A stretch of 43,327 nt of DNA from JAAZLS01 sp964463285 (GTDB taxonomy: Bacteria > Bacillota > Dethiobacteria > DTU022). Position 1 is the first letter of the stretch. Each line of letters starts with the position of its first letter. This document shows, piece by piece, positions 16,272 through 25,076 of the stretch. Location: contig CAYXBB010000013.1 of NCBI GenBank assembly GCA_964463285.1, forward strand, positions 1-43,327, written 5' to 3'. Below the pieces are notes generated by a model. The model searched no databases, was not told the origin of the DNA, and worked only from the letters and a program-made list of their open reading frames with translations. The position numbers and the translations under genes were made by a program.

Positions 16272-16451
16272 GTGGAGCGGTTTATTGACCCTTGTTGTAA
16301 AAAATGTACTCATACCAGGGTTACTCCTTGTAAAGATTTTGTAAAATGTTGTTTGGAGGGTCCGATATGCCATCAGGATAAATCCTGCTCTGAGAAAAGG
16401 AAAAAATTGATCAAAAGAGTGGAGTTGCATGAGCATTTTGTCATAATCTAA
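16272..16451 (+). CDS. Small cysteine-rich protein inside the formate dehydrogenase operon
   Basis: A 59-residue protein that I do not recognise. The GTG start at 16272 is preceded by GGGAGGTG at good spacing; an upstream in-frame TTG at 16239 is less likely. Eight cysteines fall in the first 40 residues (DPCCKKC, TPCKDFVKCC, GPICHQDKSC), followed by a basic helix. The pattern suggests a metal- or iron-sulfur-binding domain. Its position, between the NuoE-like and NuoF-like genes with 39 and 25 bases on either side, suggests a role with the complex: an extra cluster carrier, an assembly factor or a redox sensor (inference). Confidence 0.7.
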   Translation: MERFIDPCCKKCTHTRVTPCKDFVKCCLEGPICHQDKSCSEKRKKLIKRVELHEHFVII

Positions 16452-16476
16452 GTTTACTAGTGGGGGGTAACAAAAT

Positions 16477-18294
16477 TTGTTTGAAAAACACCTGCTGATT
16501 TGCGGAGCTACCGGCTGCCTATCCTCCGGCTCGGCCAAGGTCCGGGAAGCCCTGGTGCGGGAACTTGACGGGCGGGGGCTTGCCCGCAGGTTTCGCCTGG
16601 TCATGTCCGGATGCCCGGGATTTTGTGAGGTAGGCCCGATTATGGTGATCTATCCGGAACAGGTTTTTTACTGCCGGATTAAACCTGAAGATATTCCGGA
16701 AATAGTGGAAAGGCATCTGCTAAGCGATGAAGTAGTGGAGCGCCTGCTTTATACCGGCCCGGATGTGAAGGCTCCGGCCCGATTTTTTGATGAAATCCCC
16801 TTTTACAAAAAACAAAAATTCAACGTTCTTCGCAATTGTGGAGTGATTGATCCCGAAAACATTGATGAATATATTATGAGGGGTGGTTACCGGGCCCTAT
16901 CCAGGGTTCTTGGAATGCAGCCGGAAGAAATTATTTCAGAAGTAAAAAGATCCGGTTTGCGGGGGCGGGGCGGTGCCGGGTTCCCTACCGGATTAAAATG
17001 GGAGTTTACTTTCAGATCACCCGGTGAAAAGAAATATATAGTATGCAATGCCGACGAAGGCGATCCCGGAGCATTTATGGACCGCAGTATTCTTGAGAGC
17101 GACCCTCACGCCCTGCTGGAAGGTATGCTGATTGCCGGTAAAACCATCGGCAGCGATGAGGGCTATATTTACTGCCGGGCGGAATATCCCCTGGCCATAA
17201 AGCGTTTGAAGATCGCCATTACCCAGGCAGAGGAATACGGGCTGCTCGGCCGGAATATTTTGGGCTACGGTATTAATTTTCAGATACACATTAAAGAGGG
17301 AGCGGGAGCTTTTGTCTGTGGAGAAGAGACCGCGTTGATGGCTTCTATCGAAGGCCGGCGAGGAATGCCTCGCCCAAGGCCTCCTTTCCCCGCCCAATCC
17401 GGGCTTTGGGGCAAACCTACCAACATAAACAATGTGGAGACCTTTGCCAATATCCCCTTGATCTTAAAATCTCAGGGATGGGAACAGTACAGTCAAATCG
17501 GTACGGCCAACAGCAAAGGGACCAAGGTGTTTGCTCTGGCCGGAAAAATCCGAAATACCGGGCTGTGTGAAGTGCCGATGGGAATTACCTTCCGCGAAGT
17601 TATTTTTGATATTGGCGGAGGAATAAAAGGAGATCGGGAATTCAAGGCGGTCCAGGCCGGGGGACCTTCAGGCGGCTGTATTCCCAAAGAGTTGCTGGAT
17701 CTTCCCATAGATTATGATTCCCTAGCCCAGGCCGGGGCAATAATGGGCTCCGGAGGGCTGGTAGTGATGGATGATCGAACCTGTATGGTGGATCTGGCCC
17801 GCTATTTCCTGAGTTTTACTCAGAAAGAATCCTGCGGCAAATGTATTCCTTGCCGGGAGGGAACAAAGCGGATGCTGGAAATTTTGGAACGGATTACGGA
17901 AGGCCTGGGCGAGCCCGAGGATCTGGATCGGTTGGAAGAGTTGGCCTACGCTATCAAGGACAGTGCTCTTTGCGGCCTGGGACAAACCTGCCCAAACCCG
18001 GTGCTGAGCACGATCCGTTATTTCAGGGAAGAATATGAAGAACATATTCACGATAAATTTTGCCGGTCCGGGGTTTGCAAACAACTGTTCAGCTATACCA
18101 TCGATTCCGAAAAATGTACCGGTTGCCGTCGTTGCGTCAGGGTTTGCCCGGTGGGGGCGATTACCGGCGAACAAAAAGAGCCCCATCAGCTTGATTCCGA
18201 TCTTTGTACCAGGTGTGGCAGCTGTGTAGAAAAATGCCGCTTTGACGCAATTATAATCACCCGTACCAGGAGGGAAACCCATGTCAGTCATTAA
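16477..18294 (+). CDS. NuoF-like FMN/NADH-binding subunit of formate dehydrogenase
   Basis: A 605-residue flavoprotein of the NuoF/HymB/HylB type. In order: an N-terminal thioredoxin-like [2Fe-2S] domain (C9, C14, C46, C50), the FMN/NADH domain (GLRGRGGAGFPTGLKW, CNADEGDPGAFMDR), the SLBB domain, the [4Fe-4S] motif SCGKCIPCREGTKR, and two C-terminal [4Fe-4S] ferredoxin motifs (CTGCRRCVRVCP, CTRCGSCVEKC). It exchanges hydride with NAD(P) and connects to ferredoxin-like clusters. This architecture is shared by electron-bifurcating hydrogenases and by the Hyl-type formate dehydrogenases, so use of ferredoxin as co-substrate is possible but not shown. The start is TTG with GGGGGG upstream. Its end overlaps the fdhA start by 14 bases. 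Confidence 0.95.
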   Translation: MFEKHLLICGATGCLSSGSAKVREALVRELDGRGLARRFRLVMSGCPGFCEVGPIMVIYPEQVFYCRIKPEDIPEIVERHLLSDEVVERLLYTGPDVKAPARFFDEIPFYKKQKFNVLRNCGVIDPENIDEYIMRGGYRALSRVLGMQPEEIISEVKRSGLRGRGGAGFPTGLKWEFTFRSPGEKKYIVCNADEGDPGAFMDRSILESDPHALLEGMLIAGKTIGSDEGYIYCRAEYPLAIKRLKIAITQAEEYGLLGRNILGYGINFQIHIKEGAGAFVCGEETALMASIEGRRGMPRPRPPFPAQSGLWGKPTNINNVETFANIPLILKSQGWEQYSQIGTANSKGTKVFALAGKIRNTGLCEVPMGITFREVIFDIGGGIKGDREFKAVQAGGPSGGCIPKELLDLPIDYDSLAQAGAIMGSGGLVVMDDRTCMVDLARYFLSFTQKESCGKCIPCREGTKRMLEILERITEGLGEPEDLDRLEELAYAIKDSALCGLGQTCPNPVLSTIRYFREEYEEHIHDKFCRSGVCKQLFSYTIDSEKCTGCRRCVRVCPVGAITGEQKEPHQLDSDLCTRCGSCVEKCRFDAIIITRTRRETHVSH

Positions 18295-20965
18295 ACTTAC
18301 TATTGACGACCGGGAGGTGGAGGTAGCTCCCGGTACCACCATTTTACAGGCTGCCCGGGAGGCAGAGATAGATATCCCCACTTTATGTCACGATCCGGAT
18401 CTATCCCCGGCCGGGGCCTGCCGGATCTGTGTGGTAGAGGTAGAAAAAGCCCGTGCCCTTGTAGCCTCCTGCAGCACTCCGGTTGCTTCGGGAATGGTGG
18501 TACACACTGAATCGGCACGGGTGATCCAGGCTCGCAAGGTTATATTACGACTTATTTTAGCCAACCACCCCCTGGACTGTATGACCTGCGAGAAAACCGG
18601 TCAGTGCAAACTACAGGATTATTGCTACCGTTACGGAATTGGTGCCAGCGATTTTTCCGGAGAAGTCAAACAGTATTCTTTGGATGACAGCAATCCTTTC
18701 TTTATTCGGGATATGAACAAGTGCATCCTGTGCGGACGATGTGTGGGCAGATGCCAGGAGATTAACGGAGCGGGGGCCATAGATTTTGTAAATCGGGGGT
18801 TTACAACCAATGTTTCACCGGCATTTGGCGACAAGATTGAAAAATCAAGCTGTGTGTTTTGCGGGATGTGTGTTGATGCCTGTCCGGTAGGAGCGCTGAT
18901 CCCGAAAATGGCTGTCCGCCGCGGACGTCCCTGGGAGATCCAAAAAGTAAAAACTATCTGCCCCTATTGCGGCACCGGGTGCAGTATAAATCTGCATGTA
19001 AAGGATGGACAGGTAATCGGGGCCAGCCCGGATCCGGACAGCCCGGTCAACCGCGGGCATCTTTGTGCCAAGGGGCGTTTCGGTTGGGACTATATTCACA
19101 GCTCGGAACGACTCACTGCACCGCTTATAAGAAAGGGCGGCGTGCTGGTAGAAACGGACTGGGAGGAGGCCCTGCAGGTAGCAGTGAAAGGGCTGATCGG
19201 GATCAGGGACCGCTACGGTGCAGAGAGCCTGGCCGGTCTGAGTTCTGCCAAAGCCAGCAATGAAGAGAATTACCTGCTTCAGAAACTGATCCGCAGTCTG
19301 GGCAGCAACCATGTGGATCACTGTGCCCGTCTCTGACATGCCCCCACCGTGGCCGGTCTGGCCGCCGCGTTTGGCAGTGGGGCGATGACCAACAGCATTG
19401 AGGAGGTTACCGGGGCGGATGTGTTGCTGGTAATCGGTTCAAATACCACCGAAACTCATCCGGTAATCGGTTACCGGATTAGAGAGGCGGTTCGCCGGGG
19501 AGCAAGTTTAATCGTGGTTGATCCACGGGAGATTGACCTGACCGGGATAGCTCATTATCATCTGCGCTTGCGACCGGGAACCGATGTGGCCCTCATTAAC
19601 GGGATGATTAATATTATTATTAATGAGGATCTTTTGGATGTAGATTTTATTAAGCAGCGCACCGAAGGGTTTGAGAAGTTGAAGTCCACGGTATCCAGAT
19701 ATACTCCGGCCTATGTGGAAAAAATCACCGGAGTTCCCGCGACCAGCCTGCGATCGGCGGCCCGTATTTATGGAGCGGCTGAAAAAGCGGCTATTCTGTA
19801 TACAATGGGGATTACCCAGCACACCTCGGGAACCGATAACGTGCTTTCACTGGCCAACCTGTCCATGGTTACCGGCAACCTAGGGAAGCCTTCCACCGGG
19901 GTTAATCCTTTAAGGGGCCAGAACAATGTTCAAGGGGCCTGTGACATGGGTGCGCTGCCGGGTGTATTTACCGGTTATCAGAATGTAGGCGACTCGGTCA
20001 TCCTGGAGAAATTCAGCTCAGCCTGGGGGATACCCTTGAACAGCCGGCCCGGAATGGCGGTAACCAAGATGATGGAGGCCATTTTGAATGGGAAAATCAG
20101 GGGAATATATATCATGGGAGAAAACCCGGTGTTAAGCGAGGCCAATGCAGGCCATGTGATAGAGGCCCTGCAGTCGCTTCAGTTTCTGGTGGTGCAGGAT
20201 ATATTCATGACTGACACTGCCCGTTATGCGGATGTAGTTTTGCCTGCCGCTGCCTGGGCCGAAAAATTAGGCACCTATACCAACACGGAACGCCGGGTGC
20301 AGTTAAGCTTTCCGGCGGTTAACCCTCCCGGGAAGGCTCGCCCGGATTGGGAGATTATCACTGAACTGGGCCGTCGGCTGGGATTTAACTGGAATTACCG
20401 GGGACCGGAAGATATATTTACTGAAATTGCCGCTCTCACTCCCAGCTATGCTGGAATTTCGTACCGGAGATTGCAGGAACAGGGAATTCAATGGCCTTGT
20501 CCGGGGGCGGATCACCCGGGGACCCGTTACCTGCATGGGGAAAAATTTGTTCGCGGGCAGGGGATGTTTACACCGGTGGACTACAAGGCGCCGGCGGAAG
20601 AAACATGTAATGATTATCCATTTTTGCTTTCCACCGGCCGTCATGCATTTCATTACCATACCGGCACCATGAGCAGGCAATCGGTGGGGTTGGAACAGCA
20701 CCGACCGGAGGAAAGAGTTCAGATCAACCCCCTGGATGCACGACAGCTGGGGTTGCAAGAAGGGGATTGGGTAGAAATTTCCTCTCGCCGGGGGACGGTA
20801 ACCGCCCGGATCACCATTACCGACCGGGTGAGTTCGGGAATGATATTCATGACCTTCCACTACCGGGAGACCGCTGCCAATCTGTTGACCAATAACGCCC
20901 TGGATCCGGTAGCCTTAATCCCCGAGTACAAGGTGTGCGCAGTTAAGGTTGTAAAAGCCGGTTAA
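18281..20965 (+). CDS. fdhA: Selenocysteine formate dehydrogenase catalytic subunit
   Basis: One 894-residue enzyme read through an in-frame TGA at 19334-19336 (residue 352) as selenocysteine. It catalyses formate/CO2 interconversion at a Mo or W bis-pterin centre. The N-terminus is NuoG-like: [2Fe-2S] (IPTLC, SPAGACRIC, VASC), His-Cys3 cluster (HPLDCMTCEKTGQCKLQDYC), then two [4Fe-4S] motifs (CILCGRCVGRCQ, CVFCGMCVDACP). The catalytic part begins with CPYCGTGCSINLH and GHLCAKGRFG. The TGA falls exactly where the active-site Cys/Sec belongs (DHCARL-U-HAPTVAGL), and the frame continues to the normal end. A SECIS element follows the TGA. A gene caller without Sec would split the gene at 19336. 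The strong terminator at 20982 closes the operon; fdhD follows. Confidence 0.96.
19334..19383 (+). promoter_or_regulatory. Bacterial SECIS element directing selenocysteine at TGA
   Basis: The TGA (19334-19336) is followed after exactly 18 bases by the loop GGTCT, closed by GGCC on both sides (19351-19354 and 19360-19363). This is the same loop and spacing as in E. coli fdhF, where SelB binds the GGUCU loop. A lower stem between GCCCCCAC (19340-19347) and GTGGGGC (19377-19383) is possible with one bulged base and an asymmetric internal loop. Confidence 0.85.
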
Positions 20966-20981
20966 TGGAGTTTATCCTTGC

Positions 20982-21016
20982 GCCCCCGCAGGCGAGAAGG
21001 CGGGGGCTTATTTTAA
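20982..21016 (+). terminator. Terminator of the formate dehydrogenase operon
   Basis: GCCCCCGC (20982-20989) pairs perfectly with GCGGGGGC (21000-21007) across a ten-base loop and is followed by TTATTTTAA. It is a strong factor-independent terminator 17 bases after the fdhA stop, so fdhD is probably transcribed separately. Confidence 0.88.
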
Positions 21017-21154
21017 CCCGAGCGTATTTTGCAGGTATTGTTAATATAAATATATCCAATCCTTTTATCAAGGGATTTAATAAGATAAGTGGAATAAAAA
21101 GTTGTTTGCTGATTTGATTGCCCAGATAAAAAATACTTGCAACCGGAGGTTAAA

Positions 21155-21940
21155 ATGGGCGGGGGAGCAGTGACCACTAAACAGGTTACCGTATACAAAG
21201 AAAATAGTAAAATCCTGGTGGATGATCTGGTGGTTTTGGAAGCCCCCTTAACTATTTACCTTAATGGGGAAGAATTGATTACCTTGTTATGCACACCCCA
21301 GAAACTGGACCGCCTGGCTTTGGGTTTTCTCCGTTCAGAAGGGCTTCTTCAGTCTTACGATGAGGTGAAAAGTTTGCAGGTGAAGGAAAAGGAGGGCCTG
21401 GTGGAGGTTGAGCTCACCGGGGGATCAAGCCTGGCTGAAAGACTTCGCGGCAAAAGAAGCGTTAATTGGAGCTGCGGCAAAGGGCTCATGTTCTACAATG
21501 CTTTGAATACCCTGTATAACCGCCCGGTGAACAGCCAGGTAAAATTTGACCGTCGGCAGATCTGGTCTTTGATGTGCCTGATGCATGAACGCTCTGGGTT
21601 GTACAAAGCCACGGGCGGGGTTCATGGAGCCGCCCTGGCGGATCATTGCCGGGTGTTATTTTTTTCCGAAGATATCGGCCGGCACAATGCGGTGGATAAA
21701 ATTATAGGGGAATGCCTTGTTCAGGGCATTCCCCTGGAGGATAAAGCGCTAATTACTACCGGGAGGCTCAGCTCGGAGATCCTGTTTAAATCAGCCAGGT
21801 TATCCCTGTCGATGTTGATCTCCAAGTCGGCACCTACATCACTGGCTGTGGAGTTGGCAGAAAAACTTAACATAACAGTGGTTGGTTTTGCCCGGGGATT
21901 CAGGATGTGTGTTTATACACATCCCTGGCGGGTTACCTAA
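21155..21940 (+). CDS. fdhD: Formate dehydrogenase sulfurtransferase/accessory protein FdhD
   Basis: A 261-residue FdhD, which passes sulfur from a cysteine desulfurase to the molybdenum cofactor and is required for active formate dehydrogenase. Family motifs are TGGVHGAAL, EDIGRHNAVDKIIGE, TTGRLSSEILFKSARL and SKSAPTSLAVELA. The sulfur-carrying loop reads WSCGKGLMF, with a single Cys where E. coli has CxxC; the conserved first Cys is the one kept. The start is ATG 21155, with CGGAGG five bases upstream; a TTG at 21137 is less likely. It overlaps the convergent P-loop gene by four bases. Confidence 0.93.
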   Translation: MGGGAVTTKQVTVYKENSKILVDDLVVLEAPLTIYLNGEELITLLCTPQKLDRLALGFLRSEGLLQSYDEVKSLQVKEKEGLVEVELTGGSSLAERLRGKRSVNWSCGKGLMFYNALNTLYNRPVNSQVKFDRRQIWSLMCLMHERSGLYKATGGVHGAALADHCRVLFFSEDIGRHNAVDKIIGECLVQGIPLEDKALITTGRLSSEILFKSARLSLSMLISKSAPTSLAVELAEKLNITVVGFARGFRMCVYTHPWRVT

Positions 21941-22815
21941 CTAGACCCGGGGTCTTCCGGTTGAGGTTGACCGGCAGGCGGGACGTTTGCTTCTACAGAA
22001 GTAACATAAAGATTTTTGGCAATGAGATCAACTTGATTAACGTTAAAGCCGGTAAGATACTCGACCTGTTTTTTTATAGCCCGCTGGGCGGCTGCCAGCA
22101 CAGTTATCAGGTTTTCGGTAATAGATAGGGTAAGATCTACCTTAAATACCAGGTGATTGCCGGAGGTGACCACCTCTGTTTTGGTGGCTTTATAGACCCC
22201 GGGGACTTCTTTGGCGATATAGGCTACCAGATCGCAGATTACATGTTCTGTGATAAAAAAACTGCCCAGAGAGCTGTAGATGGGGCGAACAATGGAGCGT
22301 TCAACTGCTACCTTTTGTTCTTTGGGGTGCGAGCGGCCGAAAAAAGAAAGCCAGGGATCGATTAAATAACCCGGAAAATCCTTTTTTATAGCCAGGGTAG
22401 GCAGGGGCACGGCGTGACAATTTTCTTTTTCCCTGATGGTTAACGCGGTCTGAATAGATTTGGGGGTTGCCACATCCTCGATATTAATATAGTGCTGTGG
22501 GTGCTCAAGCCCTGCTCTTTCGGTGATAACCTGAGACATCCGGAGGGAGGTAGCCAGAATCAGGAGTTTTTTCGGATTTATCTTAGCCAGTTTATCTTTA
22601 ATTTGACAGGCATGCTCCGGATCGTATAACAAAGCCCTTTTAACGGCTCCAAATCGAGTTCGTTCCCGTTTGGCGGAGCGTCCGGCCACCACCCGGTTTC
22701 CGGTGATCAGCAAGCCGTCGTCTAGAATATAGTTGATTTCGTACTGGTAAGCCAATAACGGGGCCAGATGGCTTTTGCCGGTTCCACTGGCTCCGATTAA
22801 AGCATAAATTTCCAT
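21937..22815 (-). CDS. P-loop ATPase-like protein with Asp23/Gls24-like C-terminal domain
   Basis: A 292-residue cytosolic protein. The N-terminal Walker A motif is IGASGTGKSHLAPL (residues about 7-20), with a possible Walker B around KKLLILATSL. The segment around residues 185-275 (SLGSFFITEHVICDLVAYIA, GVYKATKTEV, FKVDLTLSITENL, VEYLTGFNVNQVDL) resembles Asp23/Gls24 envelope-stress proteins, which form a small alpha/beta fold. Fusion of a nucleotide-binding module to this domain suggests a regulated cell-envelope role, but no function is established. The C-terminal tail is Pro-rich and disordered. The ATG has only a weak GGGG site. Confidence 0.75.
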   Translation of the reverse strand: MEIYALIGASGTGKSHLAPLLAYQYEINYILDDGLLITGNRVVAGRSAKRERTRFGAVKRALLYDPEHACQIKDKLAKINPKKLLILATSLRMSQVITERAGLEHPQHYINIEDVATPKSIQTALTIREKENCHAVPLPTLAIKKDFPGYLIDPWLSFFGRSHPKEQKVAVERSIVRPIYSSLGSFFITEHVICDLVAYIAKEVPGVYKATKTEVVTSGNHLVFKVDLTLSITENLITVLAAAQRAIKKQVEYLTGFNVNQVDLIAKNLYVTSVEANVPPAGQPQPEDPGSS

Positions 22816-23002
22816 ATTTCAAACCCCGATTTTGTGCATAAGTAACCTGATTATAACATATTTTCGACAGTACAAATTATTACACCGGCAGGTTCTGAAT
22901 ACCTGGCGCCGGGCAGGCAATCTTCAAACCCACAGGTTGATTTTAGTGTAAACTATAATAAGACCTGTGCAGAAAAATTAAAACTGTAATGAGGAAGAAC
23001 TC

Positions 23003-24316
23003 ATGATTATCATTACCTCACCTCCAGATAAATTTCAGGGCACAGTTAGCCTGCCCGGGGATAAATCTATCTCTCACCGGGCGGTGATTATCGGAGCGCT
23101 GGCCAAAGGAGTAACTCGGATCCAAGGATTTGCAAATTCCCGGGATTGCTGGTCCACGGTAAACTGTTTGAAATCCTTGGGGGTAAATATTGACTTGGAT
23201 TCCGATTTTTTAATAGTTCAAGGTCGTGGGCTGAGGCTTTGTCCCCCCAAGAAAAGGTTAAATGCCGGAAATTCAGGTACTACCGCCCGGCTGATTCTAG
23301 GCCTACTGGCGGGCCAGCCTTTTTCAACCGGGTTAACCGGTGATCGATTTCTCCGGCGCCGGCCTATGGCCCGGGTGATTAAGCCGTTGCAGCAGATGGG
23401 GGCGATGATTGAGTGCAAAGGCTCCGGTTTACCGCTTACCATAACCGGAACTTCTTTAAAGCCATTGTACTATTGCTCCCCGATAGCCAGTGCCCAGGTT
23501 AAATCGGCTGTTTTGCTGGCGGGCTTGTACCCTGCCAAAGGGCTGACGACGGTGGAAGAACCCCATCTCAGTCGGAATCACACCGAAATAATGCTGCGCC
23601 AGTTCGGTGTGGAGGTAGAGGTAGAAGGGGGCCGAATCTCCGTAGCCGGTGGTCAGGAACCCTCCGCTGTTTCCCTGCGAATTCCCGGTGATATCTCCTC
23701 GGCAGCGTTTATCATGGTGGCGGCCAGTGTTATCCCCGGGGCGGAGGTACTGTTAACCGATATCGGGGTAAATCCGACTCGCCGGGGAATAATTGATCTG
23801 CTTTCTGAAATGGGGGCCTGCATTGAAACCAAAAACCCACGTTTTTGGGGAGGAGAACCGGTGGCGGATATATTTGTCCGGGGAGGGCGGCCGCTGCGGG
23901 GGATTACTGTGAGTGGTGATCAGATCCCCAGGGTGATCGATGAGTTGCCCGTGCTTACCGTAGCAGCGATGGCGGCTGAGGGGAAGACAGTTATCCGTGA
24001 CGCTTCCGAGCTCAGGGTTAAAGAATCCGACCGGATCGCTGCCCTGACCGGGGAGCTGTCAAAATTGGGGGCAAGGGTTACCGGATTGGCTGACGGGCTG
24101 ATCCTGGAAGGAGGAAGGCCCCTGCGGGGTGCGGTGGTGGATAGCCACGGTGATCACCGGATCGCTATGAGCCTGGCGGTTGCGGGCTTGATGGCCAAAG
24201 GGCAAACCACTGTTTACGGGGCAGAGGCAATCGATATTTCGTTTCCGGGTTTTATAGAACACCTTACCCGGTTAAGTAAAATAGACTATAACAGGGGGCT
24301 AAAAGGGTTTTTCTAA
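23003..24316 (+). CDS. aroA: 3-phosphoshikimate 1-carboxyvinyltransferase (EPSP synthase)
   Basis: A 437-residue EPSP synthase, which transfers enolpyruvate from PEP to shikimate 3-phosphate in the pathway to chorismate and aromatic amino acids. Motifs: LPGDKSISHRAVIIGALA (residues about 17-34), LNAGNSGTTARLILGLLAG (PEP-binding loop), TGDRFLRRRPMARV, SAQVKSAVLLAGLY, RDASELRVKESDRIA and SHGDHRIAMSLAVAG. The length and all key residues are normal. The alanine after NAGNSGT fits the class II, PEP-analogue-tolerant type only loosely, so I make no claim there. It stands alone, without other shikimate genes; the ATG has GAGGAA six bases upstream. Confidence 0.96.
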   Translation: MIIITSPPDKFQGTVSLPGDKSISHRAVIIGALAKGVTRIQGFANSRDCWSTVNCLKSLGVNIDLDSDFLIVQGRGLRLCPPKKRLNAGNSGTTARLILGLLAGQPFSTGLTGDRFLRRRPMARVIKPLQQMGAMIECKGSGLPLTITGTSLKPLYYCSPIASAQVKSAVLLAGLYPAKGLTTVEEPHLSRNHTEIMLRQFGVEVEVEGGRISVAGGQEPSAVSLRIPGDISSAAFIMVAASVIPGAEVLLTDIGVNPTRRGIIDLLSEMGACIETKNPRFWGGEPVADIFVRGGRPLRGITVSGDQIPRVIDELPVLTVAAMAAEGKTVIRDASELRVKESDRIAALTGELSKLGARVTGLADGLILEGGRPLRGAVVDSHGDHRIAMSLAVAGLMAKGQTTVYGAEAIDISFPGFIEHLTRLSKIDYNRGLKGFF

Positions 24317-24377
24317 GTTTAGTGGAATAATAAGTATCACCTTTTGCTGTTACCAAAAACTCGGGTAGGGGGTAGTT

Positions 24378-24980
24378 ATGGACCGATGCCTGACGCGAAG
24401 GTTGCTGCTGTTAACGGTAATATGTCTTACCCTGGGATTAAGCGGTTGTGGTGGCCTAAAACCCATTGCCAAAGATAGCATTAAACCTGAAAATAGATCA
24501 AGGATAGAGGTTAGTTGTCAGGGGAAAAACATTAACGAAGATAATATTGTCTCTCAAAACCCTGTTTTCCCTTCTGAGATAGAAGGCTTGCAGTTGATCA
24601 GCCTGTTATCAGGGGAGGAAGCCCGTGACCTCATGGATGGCTTCTTGGGCTCCGGTTGTAATATAAAGGAGGCCTATATTGCCGGATACAGGGGCCGGGA
24701 TGTGGAGCTGATTATTTGGATTGTCGAGATGTGGAATGAGCAAAACGCTTTAGATTTACTGGAAGAGATGAACTGTAGAGTTAAGAAAAGCCCTTCATTT
24801 ACCGGGTATGAATGCCTGCAGGACGAAAGGGTGGGAAAAATCTACTATGCCCGGGTTAAGGGTGGTCACCCGATATTTGCCCATAATTATTTTTATTATA
24901 AACAACACAAAATACACTGGGTGAATGTGTCGGGGGATAAGCCTTTTGCAGGAATAAAAAAATTTATCTACAGTTTGTAA
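24378..24980 (+). CDS. Putative lipoprotein of unknown function
   Basis: A 200-residue protein with a lipoprotein signal: basic RRLLLL, a hydrophobic core, and the lipobox LSGC with Cys at residue 24. The mature part is soluble alpha/beta, containing two further Cys (NCRVKKSP, GYECLQDE) and an aromatic C-terminus (AHNYFYYKQHKIHWVNVSG). I do not recognise a family. AGGGGG lies before the ATG. It follows aroA by 61 bases and may share its transcript; nothing links the functions. Confidence 0.75.
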   Translation: MDRCLTRRLLLLTVICLTLGLSGCGGLKPIAKDSIKPENRSRIEVSCQGKNINEDNIVSQNPVFPSEIEGLQLISLLSGEEARDLMDGFLGSGCNIKEAYIAGYRGRDVELIIWIVEMWNEQNALDLLEEMNCRVKKSPSFTGYECLQDERVGKIYYARVKGGHPIFAHNYFYYKQHKIHWVNVSGDKPFAGIKKFIYSL

Positions 24981-25076
24981 GCCACCGGACGGTTAGCTTG
25001 ATTTATTAGGGACCATTTGTTTCATCGCCTACAGACCCTTGACCGCTAATATAAATATAGTATCCCCATATTTAGA

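Noticed and set aside
19337..19350. Frameshift or nonsense mutation in fdhA (pseudogene)
   Set aside because: The stop is TGA at the catalytic Sec position, the frame is unchanged after it, and a SECIS loop follows.
22940..22965. Promoter of aroA at TTGATT...TATAAT
   Set aside because: The spacer is only 11 bases, and no other -35 box fits the TATAAT.
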